Positions 16,896-25,096 of a stretch of 64,000 bases of DNA are shown one piece after another. A program made the translations under genes and the position numbers. Each line of letters begins with the position of its first letter. Position 1 is the stretch's first letter. Location: contig NZ_JAUSVX010000016.1 in assembly GCF_030814995.1 (NCBI RefSeq), positions 157,793-221,792 of the forward strand, in the 5' to 3' direction. This stretch comes from Labrys wisconsinensis (GTDB lineage Bacteria > Pseudomonadota > Alphaproteobacteria > Rhizobiales > Labraceae). Below the pieces are notes generated by a model, which saw nothing but the letters and a program-made list of their open reading frames with translations, was not told the DNA's origin and searched no databases.

Positions 16896-17576
16896 ATGGC
16901 GGAGATGGTGCAACCCAAGATGACGCCTCGCGCGCGAGCGCCGCGCGGCGTCATGACCGTGCTGACGGTCCGGGGCGATCAGGCGGCGGCGCTGCGGGAC
17001 ATGGCGCTGCCGGCCGGGGTCGAGCTCGCCATCGTCTCGCCGGGCTCGCTGGACGCGGAGGATGTCCGCAAGATCCGGCGCGGCGCCAAGGTCCGGCTCG
17101 GCGCGCCCCGCACGGTCTATGCCGAGCCGGCGGCGGAGCGCCGGGACATGGTCGCCCGGGACGCCTTCGAGCCCGACGCCCGGGCGCGCGCCCTGCTCGA
17201 GGGCGTGCGCATCGCCCAGGACGACCTGCGCCGCGCCGGCGGCGCCTATGACCTGGAGCAGGTCAGGACGCTGATGCGGGGCGTCTCGCGCCAGGCGATC
17301 GACAAGCGGGTGCAGGAGGGAAGCCTCATCGCCGTGCCCGGCCCCAGCAATCGCCGCAGCTACCCCACCCTGCAGTTCGGCCGGGACGGGGCGGTGGTGA
17401 GCGGCCTGAAGGCGGTGCGCGAGGCTCTGGAGACGGACAATCCCTGGACCGTCCTCAACTTCCTCGCCAACCCCGACGACCGGCTGCAGGGGCGCCGGCC
17501 GATCGACCTCCTCAAGGGCGGCGACGTGGCGCTGGTGGTGGAGGCGGCGCGGCGGCTGGGCCAGCAGGGCGCTTGA
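16896..17576 (+). CDS. Xre/MbcA/ParS-type antitoxin of a RES-domain toxin
   Basis: A 226-residue protein. The C-terminal ~55 residues (TDNPWTVLNFLANPDDRLQG, then RRPIDLLKGGDVALVVEAAR) are the ParS/MbcA toxin-binding domain (DUF2384). Residues ~105-160 contain a DNA-binding-like helical segment (LMRGVSRQAIDKRVQEGSL). It is longer than usual (about 140-160 aa): residues ~20-90 form an extra beta-rich N-terminal region. A strong AGGAGG precedes ATG 16896. The RES toxin start overlaps its stop. Confidence 0.8.
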   Translation: MAEMVQPKMTPRARAPRGVMTVLTVRGDQAAALRDMALPAGVELAIVSPGSLDAEDVRKIRRGAKVRLGAPRTVYAEPAAERRDMVARDAFEPDARARALLEGVRIAQDDLRRAGGAYDLEQVRTLMRGVSRQAIDKRVQEGSLIAVPGPSNRRSYPTLQFGRDGAVVSGLKAVREALETDNPWTVLNFLANPDDRLQGRRPIDLLKGGDVALVVEAARRLGQQGA

Positions 17577-18163
17577 GCGCGCCCGCCCCTCCCCCGGACC
17601 TGGCGCACCGGGCCCCGGATCTCCTCGTTCTGCCGGCGGGGACGATCGTCCATCGCTTCTACACCGCGGCCTATGATCCGATCTTCTTCGATGCCTCGCG
17701 CAGCGGCCGCTTCAACGCGCCGGACGGCAGCTACGGCGTGCTCTATGTCGCACGGGAGGAGAGCGGCGCCTTCGCCGAGACTTTCCTGCGCAATCCCGGC
17801 CGGACGCTGATCGACCCGGACCTGCTGCGCCGCAAGGCCTATGTCCGCCTGGAGGTCACCGCCGGGCTCAGGCTGGTGAAGTTCGCCGGCCCCGGCCTCG
17901 CCATCCTCGGCGCCACGGCCGAGGTGGCGCATGGCGGGCTGCCCTACGACATTCCCCAGGCCTGGTCGCAGGCCCTGCGCGCCCATCCCGCCGCGCCGGA
18001 CGGCATCGCCTATCACGCCCGGCACGACGACGAGGCGCTGTGCCATGCGATGTTCGACCGGGCCGCGGCCCACCTCGTCGAGGTCGAGCGGCGCGTCGAT
18101 CTCGACCAGGACTGGTTCTGGCGTCTGGCGCTGCGCTACCGGGTCGGCCTGGCGCCGCGGTGA
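17573..18163 (+). CDS. RES-domain toxin
   Basis: A 196-residue RES-domain protein: IVHRFYTAAYDPIFFDAS (active-site Arg), GRFNAPDGSYGVLYVA (the G-R-F/W-N box) and EESGAFAETFLR (active-site Glu). In characterised RES-Xre pairs the toxin (for example MbcT) degrades NAD+. The only start that keeps the whole domain is TTG 17573, which overlaps the antitoxin stop as TTGA, the coupling expected of such pairs. Confidence 0.85.
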   Translation: MSAPAPPPDLAHRAPDLLVLPAGTIVHRFYTAAYDPIFFDASRSGRFNAPDGSYGVLYVAREESGAFAETFLRNPGRTLIDPDLLRRKAYVRLEVTAGLRLVKFAGPGLAILGATAEVAHGGLPYDIPQAWSQALRAHPAAPDGIAYHARHDDEALCHAMFDRAAAHLVEVERRVDLDQDWFWRLALRYRVGLAPR

Positions 18164-18177
18164 GGAGCGCCCGGCGC

Positions 18178-18462
18178 CTACGGCACCGCCGTCTCGCGCC
18201 GGCGCTGCCAGAGGGCGTAGCGCAGGCGGGCGAGGCGATAGGCGTCGGGGATCGACAGGGCCCAGACGAACAGGCCGAAGGCGCTGCGGCCGATGAAGGA
18301 CTGGTCGGGCGTGGTCAGGTGGAAGCTGATCAGGGCGAGCAGCAGGGAGAAGAAGGCGATGCCGAGCCCGCGCTGGGGCTGGCCGACGGCGACGTGCCCC
18401 ATGCCGGGAAGAAGGATGGCGAGGGCGAGCACGGCATAGGGGTGGATCGGCCGGGTCATCAT
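18178..18462 (-). CDS. Small membrane protein, last gene of the permease operon
   Basis: A 94-residue protein with three hydrophobic segments: ~8-24 (YAVLALAILLPGMGHVAVG), ~34-50 and ~62-78. The GMGHVAVGQPQRG motif resembles the 'PGlGHlyaGr' motif of TM2-type and DUF5683-like small membrane proteins. Two ATGs are adjacent (18462, 18459); the first overlaps the preceding gene's stop. Function unknown; its coupling suggests service to the transporter upstream. Confidence 0.65.
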   Translation of the reverse strand: MMTRPIHPYAVLALAILLPGMGHVAVGQPQRGLGIAFFSLLLALISFHLTTPDQSFIGRSAFGLFVWALSIPDAYRLARLRYALWQRRRETAVP

Positions 18463-19160
18463 GGGCGCACCTCGTCCTTGTCGGTCGGCGCGGGCTCGGC
18501 AGCCAGAGCATCCTCGAGCCCGACCAGGGCGTCGTGCAGCGCCAGCAGGGTGGCGGCGGCGACGGGCGTGTCGCCGAAGACGCATTGGCGCAGCAGGAGA
18601 TAGTCGCCGCGCCGGCCCTCGGCCGCCTGGCGGACGACGCGCAGCGCGCCGGGCAGCGCCGCCACCTCCTTGATGCGGGGATCGGCGAACAGCGCCCGAA
18701 GCGGCGCGCCGGCGCGATCGAGCAGGGCCTGCGCCCGCCGCGCGGCGCCGCGCGCCAGGATCTCCGCCGGCAGGCCGGCGGGCGGGTCGAGGCGCAGCGC
18801 CAGCCGATGGGTGGCGGCGAAGAACTCGGCGCCGGTCGCGCGCGTCAGCAGCGCGAAGGCGGGCCGCGGCACACGCCGGGTCGAGATCGTCACGGCGAGC
18901 CAGAGCTGCGGCAGGCGGCGCAGGGTCAGGCTGTCGGGGATCAGCTCCAGGCGCACCGCCCGGCTGCCGATGGTGCCGTCGAGCCGGGGAAAGCCGTCCG
19001 GCGCCAGGGTGAGGCGCGCCGTGTCGAGCACGGCGCGGCAGTCGTCGAGCAGGGCGGCGCGGGCCGCCGCCACGGCGCGGTGCTCGCGCCGGGCGAGCCA
19101 GGCCAGGGCGCCGCCGCCGAGCAGCGCCAGGACGAGGGCGAGGGCCGGCCCCACGGTCAA
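18459..19160 (-). CDS. Membrane-anchored protein of unknown function in the permease operon
   Basis: A 233-residue protein with one N-terminal transmembrane helix (ALALVLALLGGGALAWLA) and a soluble remainder with SRAVRLELIPDSLTLRRLPQ and LWLAVTISTRRVPRPAFALL as its most structured stretches. I do not recognise the family. The start is taken as TTG 19160, overlapping the permease stop as TTGA; GTG 19154 is an alternative. Its stop overlaps the next gene. The tight packing suggests a partner of the permease. Confidence 0.6.
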   Translation of the reverse strand: MTVGPALALVLALLGGGALAWLARREHRAVAAARAALLDDCRAVLDTARLTLAPDGFPRLDGTIGSRAVRLELIPDSLTLRRLPQLWLAVTISTRRVPRPAFALLTRATGAEFFAATHRLALRLDPPAGLPAEILARGAARRAQALLDRAGAPLRALFADPRIKEVAALPGALRVVRQAAEGRRGDYLLLRQCVFGDTPVAAATLLALHDALVGLEDALAAEPAPTDKDEVRP

Positions 19161-20569
19161 TACCCCCGCGGCCGCGGCCAGGGCATGGTGAACTGGTCGC
19201 CGCGCCGCACGAACTTGTAGCGGTGGAAGGCGAACCAGGCCGAGGCGACGATGTAGAACACCATCATCGCCACCAGCTGCGTGCCATAGCCCAGGAACAC
19301 CGCGAAATAGGTCACGGCGCACAGGATGAACAGCACGATCGCCGGCAGGGGATGGAAGGGGTGGACATAGCCGCGCTTGATCGTGTCCAGCGGCCATTTG
19401 CGCCGGAACAGGATCATGTTGATCGGCATGAAGGTATAGCCGAGCAGGCCGGACAGGATCGAGAAGGTGATCACCTGGTCGAGCGGGGCGCCGAGGGCGA
19501 AGATCAGGGCGATCGGCACCAGGAAGACGATCGAGCGGAACGGCGTGCGATATTTCGGGTGCACGGCGCCGAACCAGATCGGCATGTAGCGGTCACGGCC
19601 CATGGAGAACCAGGCGCGCGAGGCGTCGTTGATGCAGCCATTGGCCGAGGCGAGCGTCGAGAAGATGGTGCCGACGAACAGGAACACCATCAGGAAAGTG
19701 GAGTCGGTCATGCGCGCCGCGTCGAACAGCGGCGTGATCGCCTGGCCGAGATATTCCCACGGCATCAGCCCGACGCAGATATACCAGGTCATGGTGGCGG
19801 CGATCAGCAGCGTGATCATGCCGAGCATGGTGCCGAGCGGCAGGGCGCGGGCCGGCGAGCGCACCTCCTCGGCCGCCTGGGTGGTGCCCTCGATGCCGAG
19901 ATAGAACCACAGGCCGAAATGCAGCGAGGCGACCACGCCGAGCCAGCCATAGGGCAGGCCGACCAGGAACTCGTTCGGCTTCAGCACCGCCGTCGACCAG
20001 GGCCGCACGCCGAGGAACAGCACGACGATGGAGACGAAGGCGATGGCGGTGATGACCAGGTTGAAGGTGAGCGTGGCGTAGACGCCGCGATAGTTCAGCC
20101 AGGCCAGGAACAGGATGGTCAGCACGATGAACGGCTTGTCCTGCACCGCGTCGAAGCCGGCCATGCCGCCGACGGTCTGGATGAGGTAGCCGGCGGTGAT
20201 GGCGTTGCCGGCCTCCAGCATGGTGTAGGCCATGACCAGGAACAGGCCGACATTGAAGGCCATCAGCGGGCCGACGATGTGCTTGGCCTGGGCATATTGG
20301 CCGCCGGCGGCGGCCACGGTGGACGTCACCTCCGAATCGATCATGGCGACGCAGGTGTAGAGCAGGCCCGCCGTCCAGCAGGCGATCAGCGCCGCCAGGG
20401 CGCCGCCCTTGCCGACGGCGAAGTTCCAGCCCATGAACTCGCCGACCAGCACGATGCCGACCCCCAGCGCCCAGACATGGGCCGGGCCGAGCACGCGCAG
20501 GAGCGAGATCTTCTCGCCGTGGATGACGGTCGCCGGCGCGTTCGCGGCGGACTCCGAGGCTGCGGTCAT
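19157..20569 (-). CDS. APC-superfamily amino acid/amine permease
   Basis: A 470-residue inner-membrane transporter with about twelve hydrophobic helices. APC marks include GVGIVLVGEFMGWNFAVGKG (helix 1), EAGNAITAGYLIQ, WFYLGIEGTTQAAEEVRSPA and SANGCINDASRAWFSMGRDR. The last two resemble ethanolamine-type permeases (EutP-like), so an amine or amino acid is the likely substrate, carried by proton symport or exchange. ATG 20569 overlaps the upstream miniprotein's stop (ATGA). Confidence 0.85.
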   Translation of the reverse strand: MTAASESAANAPATVIHGEKISLLRVLGPAHVWALGVGIVLVGEFMGWNFAVGKGGALAALIACWTAGLLYTCVAMIDSEVTSTVAAAGGQYAQAKHIVGPLMAFNVGLFLVMAYTMLEAGNAITAGYLIQTVGGMAGFDAVQDKPFIVLTILFLAWLNYRGVYATLTFNLVITAIAFVSIVVLFLGVRPWSTAVLKPNEFLVGLPYGWLGVVASLHFGLWFYLGIEGTTQAAEEVRSPARALPLGTMLGMITLLIAATMTWYICVGLMPWEYLGQAITPLFDAARMTDSTFLMVFLFVGTIFSTLASANGCINDASRAWFSMGRDRYMPIWFGAVHPKYRTPFRSIVFLVPIALIFALGAPLDQVITFSILSGLLGYTFMPINMILFRRKWPLDTIKRGYVHPFHPLPAIVLFILCAVTYFAVFLGYGTQLVAMMVFYIVASAWFAFHRYKFVRRGDQFTMPWPRPRGY

Positions 20570-20748
20570 TGCGCCCCCCTGTGCGTCGGATCGATCACGA
20601 GCTGGTCCTCGATCTCGCCTTCACGGGACGACATCAGCACGTCCTCGGAATAGGCGGTGTTGGTCTTGACGAGGTCGTAGAGCATCCACAGGCCGAACAC
20701 GGCCGACAGCGCCCACGCGAGATATTCCAGAGCCTGGAAAGCGTTCAT
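20566..20748 (-). CDS. 60-residue membrane miniprotein, permease partner
   Basis: One transmembrane helix (residues ~5-25, YLAWALSAVFGLWMLYDLV) and an acidic soluble tail ending QLVIDPTHRG. No known family. Its stop overlaps the permease start (ATGA), so the two are made together, as with small accessory subunits of some membrane transporters. Confidence 0.65.
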   Translation of the reverse strand: MNAFQALEYLAWALSAVFGLWMLYDLVKTNTAYSEDVLMSSREGEIEDQLVIDPTHRGAQ

Positions 20749-20758
20749 CGCGGCCCCC

Positions 20759-21142
20759 TCACCTGTCGTCGAAGCGTTCGGCGATGACGTCCCGGTATTC
20801 CTTGTCCGAGAAGCGGACGACGAACACGAAGTAGACGATCACCACCAGGGCGGTCAGGAGGAAGGCGCCGATCGAGAAGGTGTAGTCGAAGCGCGAGGCG
20901 ATCAGCGGCGCGGCGGTCTCGGGGGTGAAGCCGAGCTTCTCCCAGGCGGCCTGCATGAGCGGGCTCTGCTGCATGGCGGCCCAGCTCTTCTCGGCGAAGG
21001 AAAGGTCGAGCTTGCCGCCGCCGGCCAGGCCCAGGGCGACGGGCGCGAACAGGCTCGCCACCACCAGGGCGAGGAGGAAGAGGGAATCGACGATCTGCCC
21101 CGTGGCGGACTGCTGCGGCGGACGATAGGTCGGCTTGGCCAT
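20759..21142 (-). CDS. Two-helix membrane protein, permease operon
   Basis: A 127-residue protein with hydrophobic helices at ~18-42 and ~90-112 (FSIGAFLLTALVVIVYFVFV) separated by a periplasm-sized loop. It has the look of a small transporter subunit but matches no family I know. ATG 21142 is preceded by GAGGA at good spacing; an in-frame GTG at 21154 overlaps the previous stop. Ten bases separate it from the next gene. Confidence 0.65.
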   Translation of the reverse strand: MAKPTYRPPQQSATGQIVDSLFLLALVVASLFAPVALGLAGGGKLDLSFAEKSWAAMQQSPLMQAAWEKLGFTPETAAPLIASRFDYTFSIGAFLLTALVVIVYFVFVVRFSDKEYRDVIAERFDDR

Positions 21143-21150
21143 CGCTGTCC

Positions 21151-21441
21151 TCACTTGCGGTTCTTCATTTCGTCGAGATAGTGCAGGTCGAGGCCGTAGA
21201 TGTGGCTCTTGTCCTCGCGGTAGTGGCGTACCAGCGCGGTGATCGAGGCGGTGTTGAACAGCAGCACCAGCCCGCCGGCGACCGCGAGCGCGGCGACGAC
21301 GGCGCTCGTGCCGGTGTCGGGCAGGATCTGGACGAAGACGAACAGGACCGTGAGCCAGAGCACGACCACGGCGCCGATCGCCCAGGCGCGGTCGCCTCGA
21401 TACATGCCCTCGATCCGCGGATCCTGGGATCCCGGTTGCAT
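21151..21441 (-). CDS. Two-helix membrane protein, first gene of the permease operon
   Basis: A 96-residue protein with helices at ~20-42 (AIGAVVVLWLTVLFVFVQIL) and ~47-66, followed by a basic/acidic tail HYREDKSHIYGLDLHYLDEM. ATG 21441 follows GAGAGGAAA. It leads six tightly packed minus-strand genes (three small membrane proteins, the APC permease, two more membrane proteins). Unknown family. Confidence 0.65.
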   Translation of the reverse strand: MQPGSQDPRIEGMYRGDRAWAIGAVVVLWLTVLFVFVQILPDTGTSAVVAALAVAGGLVLLFNTASITALVRHYREDKSHIYGLDLHYLDEMKNRK

Positions 21442-21939
21442 GGCGTGTTTCCTCTCAGTGAACTCCCGCTCATTAGCGAGCGTGGAGAGTTGCCTCACAG
21501 GCAACTAGTTTTGATACGCGGAAAGTCTGCGACGGCCGATGGCGCGAAGTCAAGCAAGGATCTGCACGGATATCGTGCAAATGCCCAGGATTCCGGCAGG
21601 AATCGCGGGCATAGATCCGGTATTTCACTAATGAGAAATATTATTTCTCATTAGGAATAATGGTTGACATCGGACGATGTCGGCAGCGTCGCGCCCGCAT
21701 GGACCGACGGGTCGATCCCCGCCCTTGAGGGTCGAGGATGGGGCGAGCCTCGCCGCATCCCTGCCCGCAATTTGCGCAATCCCGGCCCGCCGCCGCCTGT
21801 CAAATCGGCTTGCGCGCCGCGGCCGCCGGTCCATAATCGTTCGTATACCAATAAATTTTCCGGCGGCACGGGGCTTTGCCTCCGGCGCCGGCTGGTAGAG
21901 GATCGGCCGACGCGCCGGGACGGCTCGATGGAGGGGACG
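21442..21939. promoter_or_regulatory. Divergent promoter region (no gene)
   Basis: About 500 bases between the permease operon (leftward) and the amide/branched-chain ABC operon (rightward). It is more A+T-rich than its surroundings near 21610-21665 and 21830-21860. It holds the palindrome annotated separately, and a TCGTATACCA motif at 21841-21850 that resembles half of a GntR/FCD-type operator. No ORF in it is convincing. Confidence 0.5.
21628..21654. promoter_or_regulatory. Perfect 27-bp palindrome, probable operator
   Basis: Two perfect 13-base arms, CTAATGAGAAATA and its reverse complement, flank a single central T. The site lies in a divergent intergenic region where no gene ends, and no T-tract follows, which argues for protein binding rather than termination. 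The odd-length centre fits a dimeric HTH or Fur-like regulator. The regulator is not identifiable. Confidence 0.65.
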
Positions 21940-23139
21940 ATGATCAAGATGCTGCTCGCCGGGACGGCCGCCGCTGCCGCCCTCCTCGGCCTCGCCCTTC
22001 CCGCAGGGGCGGCCGACATCAAGATCGGCGACATCAACAGCTATTCCGCCCTGCCCGCCTTCGCCGAGCCCTATCGCAAGGGCTGGCAGATGGCGGTGGA
22101 GGAGATCAATGCCGCCGGCGGCGTCAACGGCGACACGCTGGTGGTGGTCTCCAGGGACGATGCGGGCAAGCCGGGCAATGCCATCACCGCCGCCAACGAG
22201 CTCGTCGCCCAGGACGGCGCGGTGCTGCTGACCGGCGGCTTCTTCTCCAATGTCGGCCTCGCCCTCTCCGACTATGCCAAGCAGAAGGGCATCCTTTACA
22301 TCGCCGGCGAGCCGCTGACCGACGCCATCACCTGGTCCAAGGGCAATGCCTACACCTTCCGCCTGCGCCCCTCCAACTACATGCAGGCGGCGATGCTGGC
22401 GGAGGAAGCGGCCAAGCTCCCGGCCAAGCGCTGGGCGACGATCGCGCCCAACTACGAATATGGCCAGTCCGCCGTCGCCGTGTTCAAGCAGCTGCTGCAG
22501 AAGAAGCGCCCCGACGTCAGCTTCGTCGGCGAGCAATGGCCGCCGCAGGGCAAGATCGACGCCGGCGCGGTGGCCGAGGCGATCAAGGCGACCCAGCCCG
22601 AGGCCATCCTCAACGTCGAGTTCGGCGCCGACCTCATCAAGCTGGTGCGCGAGGGCACGGCCCGCGGCCTGTTCGAGGGCCGCTCGGTGGTGAGCTTCCT
22701 CACCGGCGAGCCGGAATATCTCGATCCCCTCAAGGCGGACGCGCCGGTCGGCTGGATCGTCACCGGCTATCCCTGGGACAAGGACCAGTCCCCGGCCAAC
22801 CTCGCCTTCGTCAAGGCCTACCAGGCCAGGTACGCCGACTATCCCAGGCTCGGCTCGGTGGTCGGCTATGCCGAGATGAAGGCGATCGCCGCCGTCCTCG
22901 CCAAGGCGAAGTCGACGAAGACCGAGGACCTGATCAAGGCGGCGGAAGGCATCGGCTTCGACACGCCCTTCGGCCCGGTGTCCTTCCGCGCCATCGACCA
23001 CCAGTCCACCATGGGCGCCTTCGTCGGCAAGACCGCGGTGGTCGACGGCAAGGGCGTGATGGTCGACTTCCGCTACGTGCCGGGCGCCCAGGTGCTGCCG
23101 CCCGACAGCGAGGTGAAGACGCTGCGCCCGCAGGGCTGA
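21940..23139 (+). CDS. Branched-chain/amide-type ABC transporter substrate-binding protein
   Basis: A 399-residue periplasmic protein of the LivJ/UrtA/AmiC-like class. Residues 1-26 are a signal peptide ending PAGAA. Typical stretches are IKIGDINSYSALPAFAEPYR, WQMAVEEINAAGGVNGDTL, VLLTGGFFSNVGLALSDYAK and GSVVGYAEMKAIAAVLAKA. Ligands of the class are branched-chain amino acids, amides, urea or aromatic acids. ATG 21940 follows GAGGGGA; an ATG at 21928 is also in frame. It opens a four-gene operon. Confidence 0.9.
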   Translation: MIKMLLAGTAAAAALLGLALPAGAADIKIGDINSYSALPAFAEPYRKGWQMAVEEINAAGGVNGDTLVVVSRDDAGKPGNAITAANELVAQDGAVLLTGGFFSNVGLALSDYAKQKGILYIAGEPLTDAITWSKGNAYTFRLRPSNYMQAAMLAEEAAKLPAKRWATIAPNYEYGQSAVAVFKQLLQKKRPDVSFVGEQWPPQGKIDAGAVAEAIKATQPEAILNVEFGADLIKLVREGTARGLFEGRSVVSFLTGEPEYLDPLKADAPVGWIVTGYPWDKDQSPANLAFVKAYQARYADYPRLGSVVGYAEMKAIAAVLAKAKSTKTEDLIKAAEGIGFDTPFGPVSFRAIDHQSTMGAFVGKTAVVDGKGVMVDFRYVPGAQVLPPDSEVKTLRPQG

Positions 23140-23179
23140 GCCCGGCCGGCCGCCCGCCGCGCACAGGAGTCTGCGGCCC

Positions 23180-25096
23180 ATGCTGGACCTCGTCGTCGCC
23201 CAGGGGGTGACCGGCCTCGCCAACGCGTCGTCGCTGTTCCTGGTCGCCTCGGGCCTGTCGCTGATCTTCGGCGTCACCCGCATCGTCAACTTCGCCCACG
23301 GCGCCTTCTACATGCTCGGCGCCTATGCAGCGGTCACGCTGGCGCCCGGGCTGGCCGAGCGGCTGGGGCCGGGGCCGGGCTTCTGGCTCGCGCTGCCGCT
23401 CGCCGCGGCGATCGTCGCCGCCATCGGCGTCGCCGTGGAAGTGCTGCTGCTCCGGCGCATCTACCGGGCGCCGAGCCTGTTCCAGCTGCTCGCCACCTTC
23501 GGCGTGACGCTGATGGTGGAAGACCTCGTGGTCCTGGTCTTCGGCCCCGACGACCTGATCGGGCCGCGCGCGCCGGGCCTCGGCGGCTCGGTCACGCTGC
23601 TCGGCCACGCCTTCCCCAGCTACGACCTGTTCCTGATGCTGCTCGGGCCGGCGGTGCTCGGCCTGATCTCGGCCCTGCTGCACCGCACCCGCTTCGGCAT
23701 CCTGCTGCGCGCCGCGACCGAGGATCGCGACATGGTCGCCGCGCTCGGCGTCAACCAGAGCCGGCTGTTCACCGGCATCTTCGCCCTCGGCATCTTCCTC
23801 GCCGCGCTCGGCGGCGCCCTGCAGATCCCGCGCGACGCCGTCACCCACCAGATGGACCTGTCGATCATCGTCGAGGTGTTCGCGGTCGTCATCATCGGCG
23901 GGCTGGGAAGCCTCGCCGGCGCCTTCCTCGCCGCGGTCCTGGTGGCCGAGCTCAATGCCTTCGGCATCCTCGTCTTCCCCGGCATCTCGATGGTCATGGT
24001 GTTCCTGGCCATGGCTGTCGTGCTGGTGGTGCGCCCCTACGGCCTCCTCGGCCGCCCCTTCGCGCCGGACCGGGCCGCGGCGGCGGCGACCGCCCGGCCC
24101 TGGCGCCCCTTCACGGCGCGGGAGCGCCTCGCCGTCGCCGCGGGGATCGCCGCCGCCGCGGCGCTGCCGCTCGTCGCCGGCGCCTATGGGCTGACGGTCG
24201 CGGCCGAGGTGATGATCGCCGTCGTCTTCGCCGCCAGCCTGCAGCTCCTGATGTCGGCGGGGGGCCTGGATTCCTTCGGCCACGCCGCCTTCTTCGGCCT
24301 CGGCGCCTATGGCGCGGCCCTGGCGGTCCAGCATGTCCAGGCGCCGATGGCGCTCGCCCTGCTCGCCGGCCCGCTGCTGGCGCTCGCCGGCGCCCTCGCC
24401 GTCGGCTGGTTCTGCATCCGCCTCACCGGCGTGCATTTCGCCATGCTGACGCTCGCCCTCGCCCAGATCGCCTGGGCGGTCGCCTTCCAGTGGGTCGACG
24501 TGACGGGCGGCGACAACGGCCTGCTCGGCATCTGGCCGGCGCCCTGGGCCACCGGCCCCGCCGCCTATTACTGGCTGACCCTGGCGGCGGCGCTGCTCAC
24601 CCTCGCCTTCGTGCGGCAGGTCGTGTTCTCGCCGTTCGGCTACGCCCTGCGCGCGGCGCGCGACTCGGCCGGCCGGGCGGAGGCCATCGGCATCGACCGC
24701 CGGCGCATGCAATATGCCGCCTTCGCCATGGCGGGCACGCTGGCCGGGCTCGCCGGCGCCCTGTTCGCCTTCCTCAAGGGCAGCATCTTTCCCGACAGCT
24801 TCGCCGTGCCGCTCTCGGTCGACGCGCTGGTGATGGTGCTGATCGGCGGCGTCGGCACCGTGTCGGGCGCGGCGGTCGGCGCCGTGCTCTACAAGACCGC
24901 CGAGATCTGGCTGATCTCGACCACCGACCATTCCAAGCTGGTGCTCGGCGCCGGCATCGTGGCGCTGGTGCTCGTCTTCCCGCGCGGCGTGGTCGGCACC
25001 GCCGCCGTGCTCGCCGACCGCCTGCCCTGGCCGCGGCGGCGGACCGCCGGGCTGCGGCCGGCCCTGGCGCCGCCCGGCGGAGCGGCCGAGCCATGA
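23180..25096 (+). CDS. Fused LivH-LivM ABC permease
   Basis: A 638-residue membrane protein joining the two permeases of the HAAT family. Residues ~1-290 are LivH-like (LSLIFGVTRIVNFAHGAFYM, GILLRAATEDRDMVAALGVN, IIGGLGSLAGAFLAAVLVAE). After a linker (~290-315), residues ~320-615 are LivM-like (LLMSAGGLDSFGHAAFFGLG, GVHFAMLTLALAQIAWAVAF, YALRAARDSAGRAEAIGIDR). There is no stop between the halves. The ATPase start overlaps its stop (ATGA). Confidence 0.92.
   Translation: MLDLVVAQGVTGLANASSLFLVASGLSLIFGVTRIVNFAHGAFYMLGAYAAVTLAPGLAERLGPGPGFWLALPLAAAIVAAIGVAVEVLLLRRIYRAPSLFQLLATFGVTLMVEDLVVLVFGPDDLIGPRAPGLGGSVTLLGHAFPSYDLFLMLLGPAVLGLISALLHRTRFGILLRAATEDRDMVAALGVNQSRLFTGIFALGIFLAALGGALQIPRDAVTHQMDLSIIVEVFAVVIIGGLGSLAGAFLAAVLVAELNAFGILVFPGISMVMVFLAMAVVLVVRPYGLLGRPFAPDRAAAAATARPWRPFTARERLAVAAGIAAAAALPLVAGAYGLTVAAEVMIAVVFAASLQLLMSAGGLDSFGHAAFFGLGAYGAALAVQHVQAPMALALLAGPLLALAGALAVGWFCIRLTGVHFAMLTLALAQIAWAVAFQWVDVTGGDNGLLGIWPAPWATGPAAYYWLTLAAALLTLAFVRQVVFSPFGYALRAARDSAGRAEAIGIDRRRMQYAAFAMAGTLAGLAGALFAFLKGSIFPDSFAVPLSVDALVMVLIGGVGTVSGAAVGAVLYKTAEIWLISTTDHSKLVLGAGIVALVLVFPRGVVGTAAVLADRLPWPRRRTAGLRPALAPPGGAAEP

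Noticed and set aside
21628..21654. The 27-bp palindrome as a rho-independent terminator
   Set aside because: Both flanking genes start away from it, so no transcript ends there, and no T-run follows.
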